DNA of 64,000 nucleotides. It comes from Morella rubra (lineage: Eukaryota > Streptophyta > Magnoliopsida > Fagales > Myricaceae). This document shows positions 1 to 12,304 of this stretch, in pieces. The translations under genes and the position numbers were made by a program. How positions within the stretch are numbered: position 1 is the first letter of the stretch; each line of letters begins with the position of its first letter. The stretch spans positions 26,083,613 to 26,147,612 of the forward strand of contig CM025855.1 in assembly GCA_003952965.2 (NCBI GenBank). The letters run 5' to 3'. The notes under the pieces were generated by a model, which saw only the letters and a program-made list of their open reading frames with translations, was not told the DNA's origin and ran no database searches.

Positions 1-469
1 GTAAACTTTGCAAGCATATGACAGTGTGACTTTGTTCTTGGTGTGTTTCCAATTCGTCTACAAAACCATAGACCTCTTAGACTCATTGTGTTTTCCCCCT
101 TTTGACTGCAGATGTGTTAATGGCAGCACAGACAATTTTCCAGACCCAAAATGTCAGTCTGCATCAGATCTCTCTCTCTCTGTCTCTCTCTGTAGGTTTT
201 TATACTTTGTAATTTTAAGCATGCTTTATTTTTTATCTGGATTTTGTTTATATATTTGGTGGAGCTTTTTGTCTGCCATGATTGGTTACATTTATGTGTG
301 AGTCAACAAAGAACTACCCGTTTGTCAATGTTTGGGAGCATCCGCTTTAGATTAGCAACTTTAGTCTGAAAGCTAGCTTGTTCTTGTTTCTCCAATTTGT
401 AAACGTCCATAGATCAAGGATGAACTACCAAGTACTAAAACTGCCACAATCTTTCTTCTCATGCTGCAG
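1..469 (+). other. Intron of the importin-4-like gene
   Basis: The window opens with a GT and contains T-rich, non-coding-looking sequence up to a clear CAG acceptor at 467-469, directly before the first exon I can place. A short open stretch over 8-301 is rich in F, C and L and contains a TC-rich run near 170-190, as expected of intron sequence. I could not match any part of it to the importin protein. An additional small exon cannot be excluded. Confidence 0.5.
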
Positions 470-2292
470 GAAGGACCAGAAAGAATGAAAGAATTTTTTG
501 GTAAGAACTTGATTTAGGAATGGCAAATATCATTCCTTTGGAATTTTGCCTGGCCTGGCTTTGTTAATGCTCTTTAATGTACAGATACTGTGATGAATAT
601 CTTTATCAAGACTATGGCTGAAGATGATGACAAGGAAGTTGTTGCCCAAGCTTGTCTGGGCATAGCTGACATCATCAAGGAATATAGTTACGTGACCGTT
701 GAGCCCTGTAAGTAAAAGTTTAGTTGTCTGCCTAATGCGAATTAGTAAGAGATCTTCCAAATGAAAGCCAAATAACTTGTTTGGAACTTTCTTTTTTGAT
801 TTTTTTTCTGATTTCAGATATGCCTCAGCTTGTTGATGCTACTTTGGTATTGCTCCGGGAAGATTCAGCTTGTCAGCAAACAGAATCTGGCAGTGACATT
901 GAGGATGATGATACCCAACATGATGAAGAGCTTATGGATGCAGTTTCAGATCTGCTTCCTGCATTTGCCAAGTCCATGGGTTCTCATTTTGCACCCATCT
1001 TTGCCAAGCTATATGATCCATTAATGAAATTCGCGGTGGGTTAGCAACTAGTCTTGTGATGTATGTTCTTGCAATTGTACGCTATTCATTCCTTTGTTGT
1101 AGTATCTGACTTTTTAGTTACTGGACAATGCAGAGAGCCTCACGCCCTCCACAGGATCGGACCATGGTGGTCGCTTGCCTTGCAGAAGTAGCTCAGAATA
1201 TGGGTCCTCCAATTGTAGATTACATTGATGTAATTTCATTTTTCATCTACTTTTTGTCACAGCCATTGTCGAAAGGAATGTGTGGCTTATTTGTGAAAAC
1301 TTATGCCATGTATTTCAGCGGGTGATGCCTATGGTACTAAAAGAACTAGCTTCATCTGAGGCAACTAATAGAAGGAATGCTGCATTTTGTGTTGGAGAGC
1401 TGTGCAAAAATGGGGGCGAGTCCACTTTAAAGTATCCTCCTGAATAGTCATGCTGCTTCTTGTTCTTCTCTCTTTCCTCTTCCCTCTCTCCTTCTGTCAC
1501 CTCTTTGGTGTAAATTTTTGTTTACCTTCTTGCTTGGAGTGTTCTCTATTAATTGTAAGTGAGGCTCATTTTTCCTTGAAATTGTAATTTTCTTTCTGTA
1601 ACTTTTCCTTCCATCAATACCAGATACTTTGGTGACATATTACGTGGGCTTTTCCCGTTATTTGGGGAATCTGAGCCAGACAATGCTGTCAGGGATAATG
1701 CTGCTGGTGCAGTGGCAAGGATGATAATGGTGCACCCTGAGTCCATACCATTAAATCAGGTTCTCTTCCGTTGTCTTCTTATGCTTTTTTCTAAAGGGAA
1801 TGAGTATCATTATTCACTTTTGCTAATTATCCCTTTGGGCTTGTGTATCTCTTGGTTACGTTTCTCAGGTCCTTCCTGTTTTCTTAAAAGTTCTTCCTTT
1901 AAAAGAAGATCACGAGGAGTCCATGGCAGTCTATAGTTGTGTATGTAATCTTGTTTTGTCATCAAACCCTCAGGTATCCATTTCCTGTTGTTGCTGCAAT
2001 TTTAATTGGCTGAGTAGTTGTGTGAATTCTTGCTTTGTCCAAGAAGTAATACGTTTTCTGGTTTTGTTTTTTGCCCTCTTTATGCAAGCAGATTCTGTCT
2101 CTAGTTCCTGAGTTGGTTAATCTTTTTGCTCAAGTCGCGGTGTCCCCAGAAGAAACTTCTGAAGTTAAAGCTCAAGTGGGCAGAGCTTTCTCTCACTTGA
2201 TTTCGATATATGGCCAACAAATGCAACCTCTTTTGAGCAACCTTTCTCCTGTGCATGCTAATGCACTAGCTGCATTTGCCCCAAGAAGCTGA
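470..2292 (+). CDS. IMB4: Importin-4-like importin-beta, C-terminal exons (5' end outside window)
   Basis: Importin-beta family receptors are HEAT-repeat solenoids that carry cargo such as histones and ribosomal proteins through nuclear pores under RanGTP control. Eight exons join in frame: 470-500, 585-707, 818-1035, 1134-1229, 1319-1431, 1624-1759, 1869-1973 and 2092-2292, all with GT-AG borders, ending in TGA at 2290-2292. The product contains EDDDKEVVAQACLGIADI, an acidic loop SDIEDDDTQHDEE, ASRPPQDRTMVVACLAEVAQ, NRRNAAFCVGELCKNGGE and a C-terminus AALAAFAPRS-like (read LAAFAPRS). From family knowledge this matches the C-terminal third of plant importin-4 (Arabidopsis At4g27640 type), including its acidic insertion. 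No stop or frameshift is seen, so the gene looks functional. The N-terminal Ran-binding part lies upstream of the window. Confidence 0.9.
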
Positions 2293-3347
2293 AATCTAGT
2301 CAGATAGTTACCATTTTTTTCCATAATTCCGACTTGTTCTATCACCAAATTTGTTTTCAAAGCGGATTGTTTTCATACCTATTTTTTTGTAGAACCTTGG
2401 GGGACCTGAAAGAAGATCTCATACTTACCAGGTATACATCTGACTTCAGATAATATTATAAATGATTGGCATTGGAGAAGACAAAAATAACTCAAACCAA
2501 AAAGTTAATACAGCCTAGGATTCATAGAACTACCGTGTTGCAGGGGTTTTTGTTCTCAACAATGGTTGTCTAGGTTCTGTTTGTGATTGTGCAGCAGTAG
2601 TCCTTGGATTTTACATTTTATTCGATATGTTAGGAATTATAAGTCTTCCCGGAAATATCGGTCAATTCATGCCATTATTGGGTGCTGGCGTCTACAAATG
2701 GGATCTTCTGTCCCAATATTGGAAAAGTCATCAGATATGCTCCTATAAAAGAAAAAGAATACTGTCAATATGCTTCCCATCAGTCTAAAAGACGAAGTTA
2801 TAGAAATACTGTCTTATTTTTGGTTGAATTCCATCCCTGCAGCAAACATAAACTCATATATTATTGCTCATTCTTGCAGGGTTGTTCATCCGGCTGCTTC
2901 CAAGTGCCTTCTCCGTTTTTCCTGTGGGGAGAGACTGCTTTTTTTTATAAAAATATTTATTTCTTTTCAATGTTCATTGTCGTTTATTTGGTTTTGGCTC
3001 CAGCTTTATGTTTAATTTAATTGTTTCTTCATTCTTGAGCTCGAGGTGGCGAAAGTTGTGTTTTGAGGGTTTGTATATTTCAAGTTAATCAAGAGAAGTT
3101 TTTTTTTTTTTTTTGGGAGTTTGCAGTTTTAATATGTTTCGATTGCCCTCAATTATTTTTATAAGTACTTTTCAAATTGGTTATTTTGAGAAAATGGAAA
3201 AAAAAATAGAAACAAATGAAACCAAAACTGGTTTATAATTTTTTTTATTTAGAAAAATAGAAATAGTGCTGCTATATATTCTTTCAGCTATAATAACTGA
3301 ACCAAATTCCTAATGTTGCTCTCGAAACAAATGATGATGATAATATT
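2293..3347 (+). other. 3' UTR and spacer downstream of importin-4
   Basis: No gene recognised. The sequence is T-rich with short open stretches (for example 2682-3020) that lack any protein pattern I know. Some GT/AG-like signals near 2390-2430 could belong to an alternatively spliced 3' UTR. A T run lies at 3100-3114. The last five bases (3343-3347, ATATT) are the left target-site duplication of the Copia element that follows. Confidence 0.5.
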
Positions 3348-4526
3348 TGTTAATGTATTTTAGTTTGCGTAAAGACTTCATGATGAGTCTGTATTAATTC
3401 TTGAGATTTGTGTATCTGTCATGACTTGTTCATGACCAGTGCCTCAACACATTTGGTGATCGTTTGAAATGTCAAGGTTTGATTGAAGTATGCTTGTAGT
3501 TCACTAATGTGAAGTTAGAGCGCTAATGTTTCTGTAGCACTCAAAAGTTTGATCAAGACTTGTGAAAGGCGGTTATAACAGTTTTAACATAAGCGCGCAA
3601 AAGGCAAGAATTCTGGAACTTTCATGAGAACCTTTTTCCCGACCCTCCAGAAAATAAAAACCATTCTATTTCTCATATTCTCCCAAAAAAAAAAAAAGAA
3701 AAGAAAGAAAAACGTTTGAATAGCCATCCCTTGCGTGACCCCTGCTTCGATAGCTATCTTCTACATACATTCTTTGTTTGTGATTCTATAGTTTGCTGCG
3801 TATGAATTGATATTGAATCCAGTGAGATTATTCCTTCCTGTATTATCTCAGATTTGTTTTTGATCACCATTACAAACCTTGCTTAAAAAGGTAAACTCTA
3901 AAGGTTGTGGAGATCTACCAAGAGAAGCTGATTGCACGTGGAGTGTGGAAAAGATCGGCTTGGCTGTGGAGATCAGTTTTTCGGTATCACAACTTCAAAC
4001 GGAAGAGGAGTTCCTCGTTCCCTGCAAGAGGCAGATCTGGATGTTGTATTCCAAGTAAGGTAACAGTATAATAGACTAGCAAAGGGGTGTTGGGTAGTTT
4101 ATCGATCACTGTGTACCAAGTTTGAAGATTTTAGTGGATTCGATTAACTGGCTTTCTCAAGCCCGAAGAGTTTTTATCTTTTGAAAGAATTCTTTCATGC
4201 GAGTTTTCTCTTCGTAACTAATCTTGGTGTCTTTGTTGTGATTGTGTTACGTAAATTAACTTGCTGCTGTTGCGATTGTTTCTTTCTTTAGTTTCTTTGA
4301 TCAAGAAAGAAATATAACATTATTTTGTAGCTTTGACAATCTGCTGTCCATATTGGGTCATTACTTCTGCACTATAAATTGTTGCTTTAGTGCTCTTGAA
4401 ATTGCTGATTGTGTTTGTGAGAGTGTGCAATTTTAAGTGGTTAAATTAATCAAGAAATTTCAGAACCTATTCAACCCTCATTCTAGGTTCAATAACATTA
4501 CTTTGAGTCTTGAACAGTCCACTTCA
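3348..4526 (+). repeat. 5' LTR of the Copia element
   Basis: 1179 bp, starting TG and ending CA. It matches 12317-13450 almost throughout, with scattered substitutions and small indels: a stretch near 12505-12540 of the right copy is absent here, and an A-rich segment at 3686-3715 is present only here. The end at 4526 sits two bases before the primer-binding site. Confidence 0.93.
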
Positions 4527-4528
4527 AT

Positions 4529-4540
4529 TGGTATCAGAGC
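4529..4540 (+). other. Primer-binding site, initiator Met tRNA type
   Basis: TGGTATCAGAGC, the standard Copia primer-binding site complementary to the 3' end of initiator methionine tRNA, lies two bases inside the end of the 5' LTR. Confidence 0.93.
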
Positions 4541-4579
4541 AGACTCGACTCCTAAGACTCAAATATCCAATATAAATAA

Positions 4580-6245
4580 AGGACAATTGCTGAATGTTCC
4601 TCCATATTACGATGGATTGAACTACGCGTATTGGAAAGTGAGAATGAGAACATTTCTCAAGTCCATAGATGAAAGAGTATGGATTTCTGTGACTTTAGGA
4701 TGGGAGAAACCGTATACTATTGTAAATGAAGAAAAGATTGTAAAAGAACCACAGTAATGGTTTGCAAGTTAATTGCTAAATGCCGGCTGGAACAGTAAAG
4801 GAATTAACGCCATTTTCATGAGCGTTTCTCTTGAAGAATTCATAAGATTTCTAACTGTGAAACAGCAAAAGAGGCGTGGGATATCCTCTTGGTCACCATG
4901 AAGGTACGAAGGCAGTTAGAGACTCCAAACTTCAGATGAACATCACTAAATTCGAAGAGCTTAGAATGAAAGACGATGAAACTTTTGAGGAGTTTTATGG
5001 GAAACTCACAAATTTGGTCAATTGCAGCTTTAGTTTAGGTGAGAAAATACCTGAATCTAAGGTCGTTCGTAAGATTCTAAGATCTTTACCATAAAGGTTT
5101 AGGCTAAAGTGATAGCTATTGAAGAGAGTAAAATCTGGACTCTATTAAGCTTGATGAACTAGTGGGTTCTCTTTAAACTTATGAAATGAGGTTTCTTCCA
5201 TCCAAGAAAGGAAAATCCATCACTTGAAGGTTTGGATGATGATTCATGTTCTGAAGATGAGGCATTAGATGAAGATGACATCGCACTCTTTGTCAAAAAA
5301 TTCAGAAAAGTATTCAAGTTTAAAAAGGGCAGAAACTGGAAAGGACAGAAGACTAACTCAAAGTCTACTACCAAGCCGAATGAGAAGGACACTGAACAAA
5401 AAGATAAATCTGAGCGAAGAGATGTCAAGAAGAAATTTGACCAAGGTTTACAATGTAATGAATGCAAAGGGTTTGGACATTTTAAGGCCGAATGCCCAAC
5501 CTTCTTGAAATAGAAAGGAAAGCCAATTTTAAAGACTTTTCTCTCAGATTCAGAATCTGAAACAAGTTCCTCAGATCATGAAACCACAGAATCTGATAAG
5601 GTAAATTTTGTAGCTTTTACTTCATCTATTTTATCTAATGAGTTTGCTGAATGTGATAATTTAAAACTGCTAAAGATTTGAATGAAATTGAGAGCTTGAA
5701 AGAAGCCTATCAAGAGTTGTACGAGGAAAGCATCAAAATTAAAAGGAGAATGTCTTGGTACTGAAGAAAATTGATTCTATTGAAAAAGAGAAAGAAGAAC
5801 TTGTCAGTAAATCAGTAGAACAAAGCCAAAAAAATTCAAGAGCTAACCATGAAAAATCAAGCTCTTGAAGATCAAGTTGTGAAGCAAACCAAGGAGCTGG
5901 AACAAGCTGATGTTCAGCTGAAGAAATTCACTGCGGGAACCAGCCACCTTGACAAGATGCTTCGGATTGGTCAATCTGACAGCAATAAAAATGGTTTGGG
6001 TTTCAAGAATTCAACATCAGTTCCCTCAACCTCAAAAAGGGTGGTAATTGTGCCAGCTACTAAGAGTAACTCTGCTGTACCTGAAGTTTTTGGTAAGGTA
6101 AACAAGGTATCTCTACAAAAAATTCTGTTTCCGTGAAAACAAAAAATTCCAGATTTATTCCTATTTGCTTTCATTGTGGTAAAATTGGTCATACTAAATC
6201 AAAGTGTTATGATCTATTGAAAAATGAAAGTAGGAAAGATTACTC
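4580..6245 (+). pseudogene. Copia gag, broken
   Basis: The capsid-like part begins just after the primer site with LLNVPPYYDGLNYAYWK, the usual start of plant Copia gag, and continues in pieces through 5094 with KFEELRMKDDETFEEFYGK. Two zinc knuckles of the CX2CX4HX4C type follow: one at 5454-5495 (CNEC...GH...C) and one at 6166-6207 (CFHCGKIGHTKSKC). A charged, coiled-coil-like stretch rich in K, E and Q separates them (about 5640-5960). A stop after residue EPQ near 4755, TAA at 5092-5094, and several frame changes mean no single frame spans the region. The nucleocapsid motifs survive, but the protein cannot be made whole. Confidence 0.88.
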
Positions 6246-6379
6246 CAACAATGTTTCAAAATCTGAGCTTTGATAAGTTGATGTTACAAGTAAGTGTTTA
6301 AACTCAGCAAATACAACTTATAAATCGGAAAATAAATCCTTTAAAAATCAAAAAACAAGTTTGGAGAAAGAAATCTACT

Positions 6380-9330
6380 AACTCTTGTTTTGTAGCCACA
6401 TTGCTCTAAAAGCAAAGAGCAATTATACTTGGTACCTTGACAGTGGCTGCTCCAAACACATGTGTGGAGATAAAAGCATGTTCACCACTTTTAAAGATGG
6501 TAAGGGAGGAGCTGTTACATTCGGAGATGGTAGTAATCCAAAATACTTGGTAAGGTTAGTAACTCTTTCTGATTCTTTAGTTTTCAATGATGTTTTGTAT
6601 GTGCAAGGTCTCAAAATCTAATTTGTTAAGCATTAGTCAGATATGCGATTCTGGATTTGATGTAAAATTTTCTAAAAACAAGTGTTCTGTTTTAACTCTA
6701 GGGAAAATCTGTTTTTAGTGGTATACAAACCTCTGATAATTGTTATGGTTAATCATAGATGATGTAATGTCTTGAAACAAATCCAATACTGATATATCAC
6801 ATCTTTGGCATCAAAGATTAGGTCACATTAACTATCGTGACTTAAAAAAAATTACCAAGTGGTAGATGGCATACCTAGACTAGAAAAGGTGGTTGATAAT
6901 GTTTGTGGACCCTGCCAATTAGGAAAACAAATTAGAGACTCACATAAAAAGACCTCTGATATTCTTACTTCTAAATGCTTAGATTTATTACATATGGACT
7001 TAATGGGGCCAACAAGGACTGAAAGTCTTGGTGGTAGAAAATATATACTTGTTGTTGTAGATGACTTTTCCAGGTATACTTGGATTGAACTTCTCAGAGA
7101 GAAGTCTGAAACGTTTGAAAAGGTTAAAAACCTTTGCAATCGATTGCAAAATGAAAAAGGTTGTAAAATTCAAAGAATCCGAAGTGACATGGAAAGGAAT
7201 TTGATAACACCACTTTCATACTTTGTGTCTTGATGAAGGGATACATCAAGAATTTTCTGCACCTATAACTCCGCAACAGAACAAAGTTGTAGAAAGAAAA
7301 AATCGAGTCCTTCAAGAAATGGCTCGTGTAATGCTTCATGGTAAGGTATTGCTAAAAAATTTTTGGGGGAAGCTATAAACACAGCCTGTTATATCATTAA
7401 TAGAGTGTATATTCGTCCTAAAACAAATAAAACTCCTTATGAAATTTGGAGAGGAAAAAGACCTACTATGAAGTACTTTAAAGTTTTTGGTAGTAAGTGT
7501 TATATTTTACGTGATAGAGAAAATCTTGGTAAGTTTGATTCACGTTTGATGAAGGAATATTTTTAGGATATTCAACATCTAGTAGAGCTTACCGTGTTTA
7601 TAACTCACGTACTCTTACTGTCATGGAAACTATTAATGTTAAAATAGATGATGATTTAGACTATGCTACTAACCTGAGAGATATTGAGAATGTTGCTATG
7701 CAAGAAAATCAGGTTGAAGAAGAAGATGATGAACCAACAGAGCATTCTAAATAACTGAAGAAAAGCAAACTTCATCTGATTCTGAGTCTGATGAAAATAG
7801 AGAAACAGGTTTGATAATACCTTGGAACCTTCTTCTCGGGTGAAACTAAATCATCCTAAGCAAAATATCATTGGTAATGTCAATGATGGAATGAGGCTGA
7901 GAGGTAGAATTCTAAACCATATTACATATTCATGTTATGTCTCTTTGTGTAAACCAAAAAAATGTTGATGAAGCTTTAAAAGATGAATTTTGGGTCAATG
8001 TCATGCATGATGAGCTAAATCTGTTTATTATAAATGATGTTTGGTTTTTAGTACCTAGACCCACTGCAAATAACATCATTGGTACTAAATGGATTTTTAA
8101 AAATAAAAAAGATGAAAATGGTGTTGTAATTAGAAATAAAGCTCGTTTAGTTGCACAAGGGTACACACAAGTAGAGGGCATAGACTTTGATGAAACATTT
8201 GCACCAGTAGCAAGACTAGAGTCTATAAGAATTTTATTGGCTATATCTTGTTCCCTAGGCATCAAATTATACCAAATGGATGTAAAAGTTCATTTTTGAA
8301 TGGTATTTTACAAGAAGAAGTGTTTGTAGAACAACCTAAAGGATTCATAGATCCAAATTATCCTAACCATGTGTTTAAATTGAAGAAAGCTCTTTATGGT
8401 CTAAAGTAAGCCCTTAGAGCCTGGTACATAGGTTGACTGCATATTTGCTAGATAATAGTTTTATAAGAGGTGGTGTTGATCGCACTCTTTTTATAAAGAA
8501 AATTGATAAAAATATTATCATAGCACAAATCTATGTGAATGACATTGTATTCGGTCTCCAATGGAATCACTTGCTTTAGATTTCGCTGAATCCATGAAGA
8601 GTGAGTTTGAAATGAGTATGGTTGGAGAACTTCATTATTTTCTCGGTTTGCAAATTAAACAAAGCAAATGTGGTTGTTTATTTCTCAAACTAAATATGCA
8701 AAGGATCTTGTAAAACGTTTTGGGTTAGAAAATAAGAAACATACAAAGGTTCCTATGAATACCTTGGTTAAATTAAATCTTGATGCATCTGAAAAAGTGT
8801 AGATCATACATTGTATCACAGTATGATTGGAAGTTTACTATATTTAACTGCCAGCAGACCTGACTTATCTTTTAGTGTAGGGATATGTGCTAGGTTTCAA
8901 GCTGATCCCTAAGAGAGTCATCTTGAGGCAGTAAAGAAGATCATTCGATACGTAAACGGTACTGTGAACTATGACATCTGGTATTCTAACAATTCTAACA
9001 CTCATTTGGTTGGTTTTACTGATGCTGACTGGGCTGGAAATTCTGATGACAGAAAAAAGCACATCTAGTGGTTGTTTTACTTAGGCTCGAATCTAGTTGC
9101 TTGGCTAAGTAAAAAGCAAAATTCAATTTCCCTATCAACTGCTGAGGCAAAATATATTGCCATGGGAAGTTGCTGCACACAACTTCTGTGGATGAAACAG
9201 ATGTTAGCTGATTATAGACTACATCAAAAAACTATGTCTGTATATTGTGACAATACTAGTGCTATAAACATGTCTAAGAACACTGTACAACATTCATGCA
9301 CCAAACATAAACGGTATTGCGAACTATGAC
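6380..9330 (+). pseudogene. Copia pol (protease, integrase, RT, RNase H), broken
   Basis: Domains appear in Copia order across several frames. The aspartic protease has WYLDSGCSKHM near 6430-6465. The GAG-pre-integrase zinc motif has WHQRLGH near 6805-6825 and CGPC near 6905. The integrase core has HMDLMGP and VVVDDFSRYTW (about 6985-7085). Reverse transcriptase has [25 protein letters not shown] and QMDVK (about 8080-8290). The RT active site reads Y-V-N-D at 8532-8543 where the family has YVDD, so a catalytic aspartate is lost. RNase H has SLSTAEAKYIAMG near 9135-9175. Frameshifts or stops occur near 6620, 7230, 7565, 8298 and 8407. Confidence 0.9.
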
Positions 9331-9635
9331 TTTGTAAAATTTCAGTAAAATATAATTTTTCCTGTGACTAAACTGTGAAACTCAGTTTGAATGCAGTTTG
9401 CTTGTAGTTTATTAATTCAAGGTGACAATGGTGGAACGTGTTTGTGAGACTTGGTGACTTAGTGATTTTTTTGTTGTTGTTTCAACTCTAAGGAATGGAT
9501 ATGTAGTGCGGCAATGGTTGGGCTCCTTTTAAAAAGAGAATGGGCCTCTATATTTTTTTTTTACCTTGTTAAGTAAAAAGCCCATTTACCCAACTACCCC
9601 CACTTATTCTTTTTACCCTAGCCATCTCTCACTTT

Positions 9636-10408
9636 TTATACAACGCATATCACTCCCTTTCTCCTTTTACTCACTTGCCGCCACACATTTCAACTTCTCT
9701 TGGATTCTAGTGAAGCTTATTGTTGTTTAATCACCCATTAAGGATTAAAGAGGTAAGATTCTTAACTTTCCTTGTCTTGTCTTTATCTTTTATACACATT
9801 ATTGACTGGTTGGTGGCCATTTGGCCGTGTGGTCCCGCGTGATGGGTTCGTATCTAAGTTTTTTGATTTGTGCGTTTTTACCTATAAAATGCTTAAAGTT
9901 TCATATGGGTTTTGATGTAAAAGTGTTTTTAAAGATGATTCTTTAACACCCATTGTGATTGGCTTATTGATTCCAACAAATCTATCTTTTGTTCAAAATC
10001 TAGGGTTTATCATGTTTTGCCCCTTTTCAAAAATTTGTTAAATTGCTTTGTATATCTTGTATAACTTTTCGTCTTGTGTCATGTTTAAGTAAGATTAGTT
10101 GATTATATCACTCTCTTGCTTAGACGACTTGTGTTTATGAACAAATCATCAACTATTGGAATATATGAGTTTTTGGGTTCCATGATGTTCATTAAAAATT
10201 GCTTTATTTCAGTTAATAGTTTGTATTGGTATTGGTATATACATATAAGTCATGTTCTTTATCTTTTTGATGAATACATTAAGTTGGGATTCGATATCTT
10301 CATGTGTATAATAATATTTCTTAAATAACAGTGTTTCGGTTGGTATAAGATAATTTTTTTTTAAGTAAATAAATATTAATTAAATACTAAACCGTCTTCT
10401 TTGAGCAG
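9636..10408 (+). promoter_or_regulatory. Possible internal promoter and leader intron for the third Copia coding region
   Basis: Between pol and the third coding region is a C/T-rich stretch with a TATA-like TTTTTATACA near 9636-9645. A GT donor (AG|GTAAGA) follows at 9753 and a CAG acceptor ends at 10408, exactly before the ATG at 10409. This looks like a 5' UTR exon plus a 0.65 kb intron feeding the downstream coding region. A splice-generated or internally initiated transcript would explain how the third protein was expressed. This is inference from sequence signals only. Confidence 0.4.
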
Positions 10409-11759
10409 ATGGTACGCATTAAGAAAGCTGTTGCTAAACAAGCTGAAAATCAATATGAATCGTCCAAACAACCAGCCCCCATTAAAACTCCAAAGAAGCG
10501 GACTGATGCTTCTTCCAGTGCACCTCCTCCAAAAAGATTTACTAGACAAGCTTCTGGAAAGGCACCTCTGCCAACATAACCACCTAAAGATTTTGACAGC
10601 ACCCAGTTCCTCAATGCTCGAGCCAAGGAACTTTTCACCGTAAAATTTGCTCCCAAACTGTTGATCATTGAGAGAGAGGTTCGGTTAGCAGAACTCACTG
10701 AGTTACACGTTGTTGAGAGATTCACTACAAGAGATTGGGAATCATTGATAACTCATATCATGCCTCCATCAGTTTTTGTGGTACACGAATTCTACTCCAA
10801 TATGCATAATATTTGTGATTATACATCTTTCACTGTGTAATTTCGTGGTCAATCCATAGAAGTTGATCCTACTATTCTAGCTACTGTTTAGGAATTCCTA
10901 GGGTGCATAAACCCACGTACCCTTACTCAACCAGAAATAGACCTTATAACAATGTTATTACCAACTTTCTTGCTCAAAAACAACTAAACTTCAAAGCTAA
11001 AGAGTTTAGTTCTAAACTCTTCACTTCTGGGCATTTGATTTTAAGTCGGATTAACTCAACCAACATTTTTCCTACTAGACATCTTTCTGCTCTCTCTTTT
11101 GAACGAATGTGATTTCTGCATGCATTTTTGATAAATGACCATATTGATTTACCATCCCATATATGTGCTCATATGGTCAAGGTGTTTCACTCTAAATCTA
11201 CTTCAAATCGTCTTCCGTATTGTAGCTTGAATATGAAATTTCTGGCTGCACACTTCATTTTTATTCCTCGTAATGAACCCCGTGAGAAAGTTCAAAATGT
11301 CGATCAACACACTCTAAGTCAGAGTAAGTCTCACAAGGGTCACTCTAAATCCTTTCCCTCCTCTGATCCGAGTTGTGGTCCTATGCAATCTGATATTGCA
11401 TATTTAGTTGAGGCCACCAAACTCTTGACCGAGAGGTCTACTTCCTCCGCCTTTGTCCAGTCCACTCTTCTTGCTAATCAGGAACTTTTACACTTGATTT
11501 GACTAAGTTAGTGGCTGATGTTGCCCTGATTCGAAAGCATTTAAAGTTGGATGAAGCTTTCAGTAGTGCTCATCCTCCTGAGGTAGACGAGGAAGATGTA
11601 GTGGATGAGGAAGAGGAAGTCAGGGATGAGGATGACCAAGCAGAAGAAGCTGTTGAAGAGGGTGATGATGAGGAGGAAGGCGACGATGACAGGGTTATGC
11701 AACCGCCACGTCTGATGATGAGTAGTCTCTTTGGCTCCTTCTTGACAAAGGGGGAGTAG
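10409..11759 (+). pseudogene. Third Copia coding region (env-like / plant transposon-protein domain), broken
   Basis: Translation from the ATG at 10409 starts with a basic Lys/Pro/Ser-rich region (MVRIKKAVAKQ..., SAPPPKRFTRQASGK). It meets TAA at 10577 and continues in the same frame with ARAKELFTVKFAPKLLIIER, VERFTTRDWESLI and VHEFYSNM. Further stops lie at 10838 and 10888, and later pieces use other frames (HLSALSFERM, DLPSHICAHMV). These resemble the putative plant transposon protein domain found in the extra coding region of SIRE-type and some Gypsy elements. The C-terminus (11560-11759) is a strongly acidic Glu/Asp tract ending FGSFLTKGE and TAG at 11757-11759. Its function is unknown; the name env-like is historical. 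No transmembrane segment is seen. Confidence 0.7.
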
Positions 11760-12304
11760 TAAGAGTGTTGATTTTTGACTTTTGATGTCTGATGATGAAT
11801 TTTGTTTTGCAAACTTATGAACTTAGTTGCTATTTTTATGACTGTGTTTAGGTTGTTGATGCACTTAGTTGTTATCACTATTTCCTTGTCTGTTTTGGCT
11901 ATCTGTTATTATTGACGTCCTTTGAAATCTTATGCTGACTTAAATTTGATAGTTAGTGTTTAAATTTCTGAATATTTAAAATGACATCTATAAGCCTTGT
12001 TGTTAGTCAGGAGAGCTGAAATATTTTGGTAATGCTCAACTCAGGGGAGATTCATATTCAATTTGATGCTTATGATAAGTCATTTGTCGATTTGATACTT
12101 TTTTTTACTATCTAACAATGGACTAATGTTTTGTGAGTTACTTGGTCTTTGTTGAGATTGTTGTCTGCAGGTTGATAAATCTCAGGAATTGTGTCTAGCC
12201 TATGTTTAGAATAGGTTATGTGTCCTTTTGTAAATAAGTTCTGTGGTGGTGATCAGCAGAACTTATGTCTTTAGGATTTGGGGTTGTGTTGTCATGAAGT
12301 TCGC

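Noticed and set aside
8..301. Open frame of 97 codons at the window start
   Set aside because: Low-complexity F/L/C-rich translation inside what fits an importin-4 intron; no codon-like pattern.
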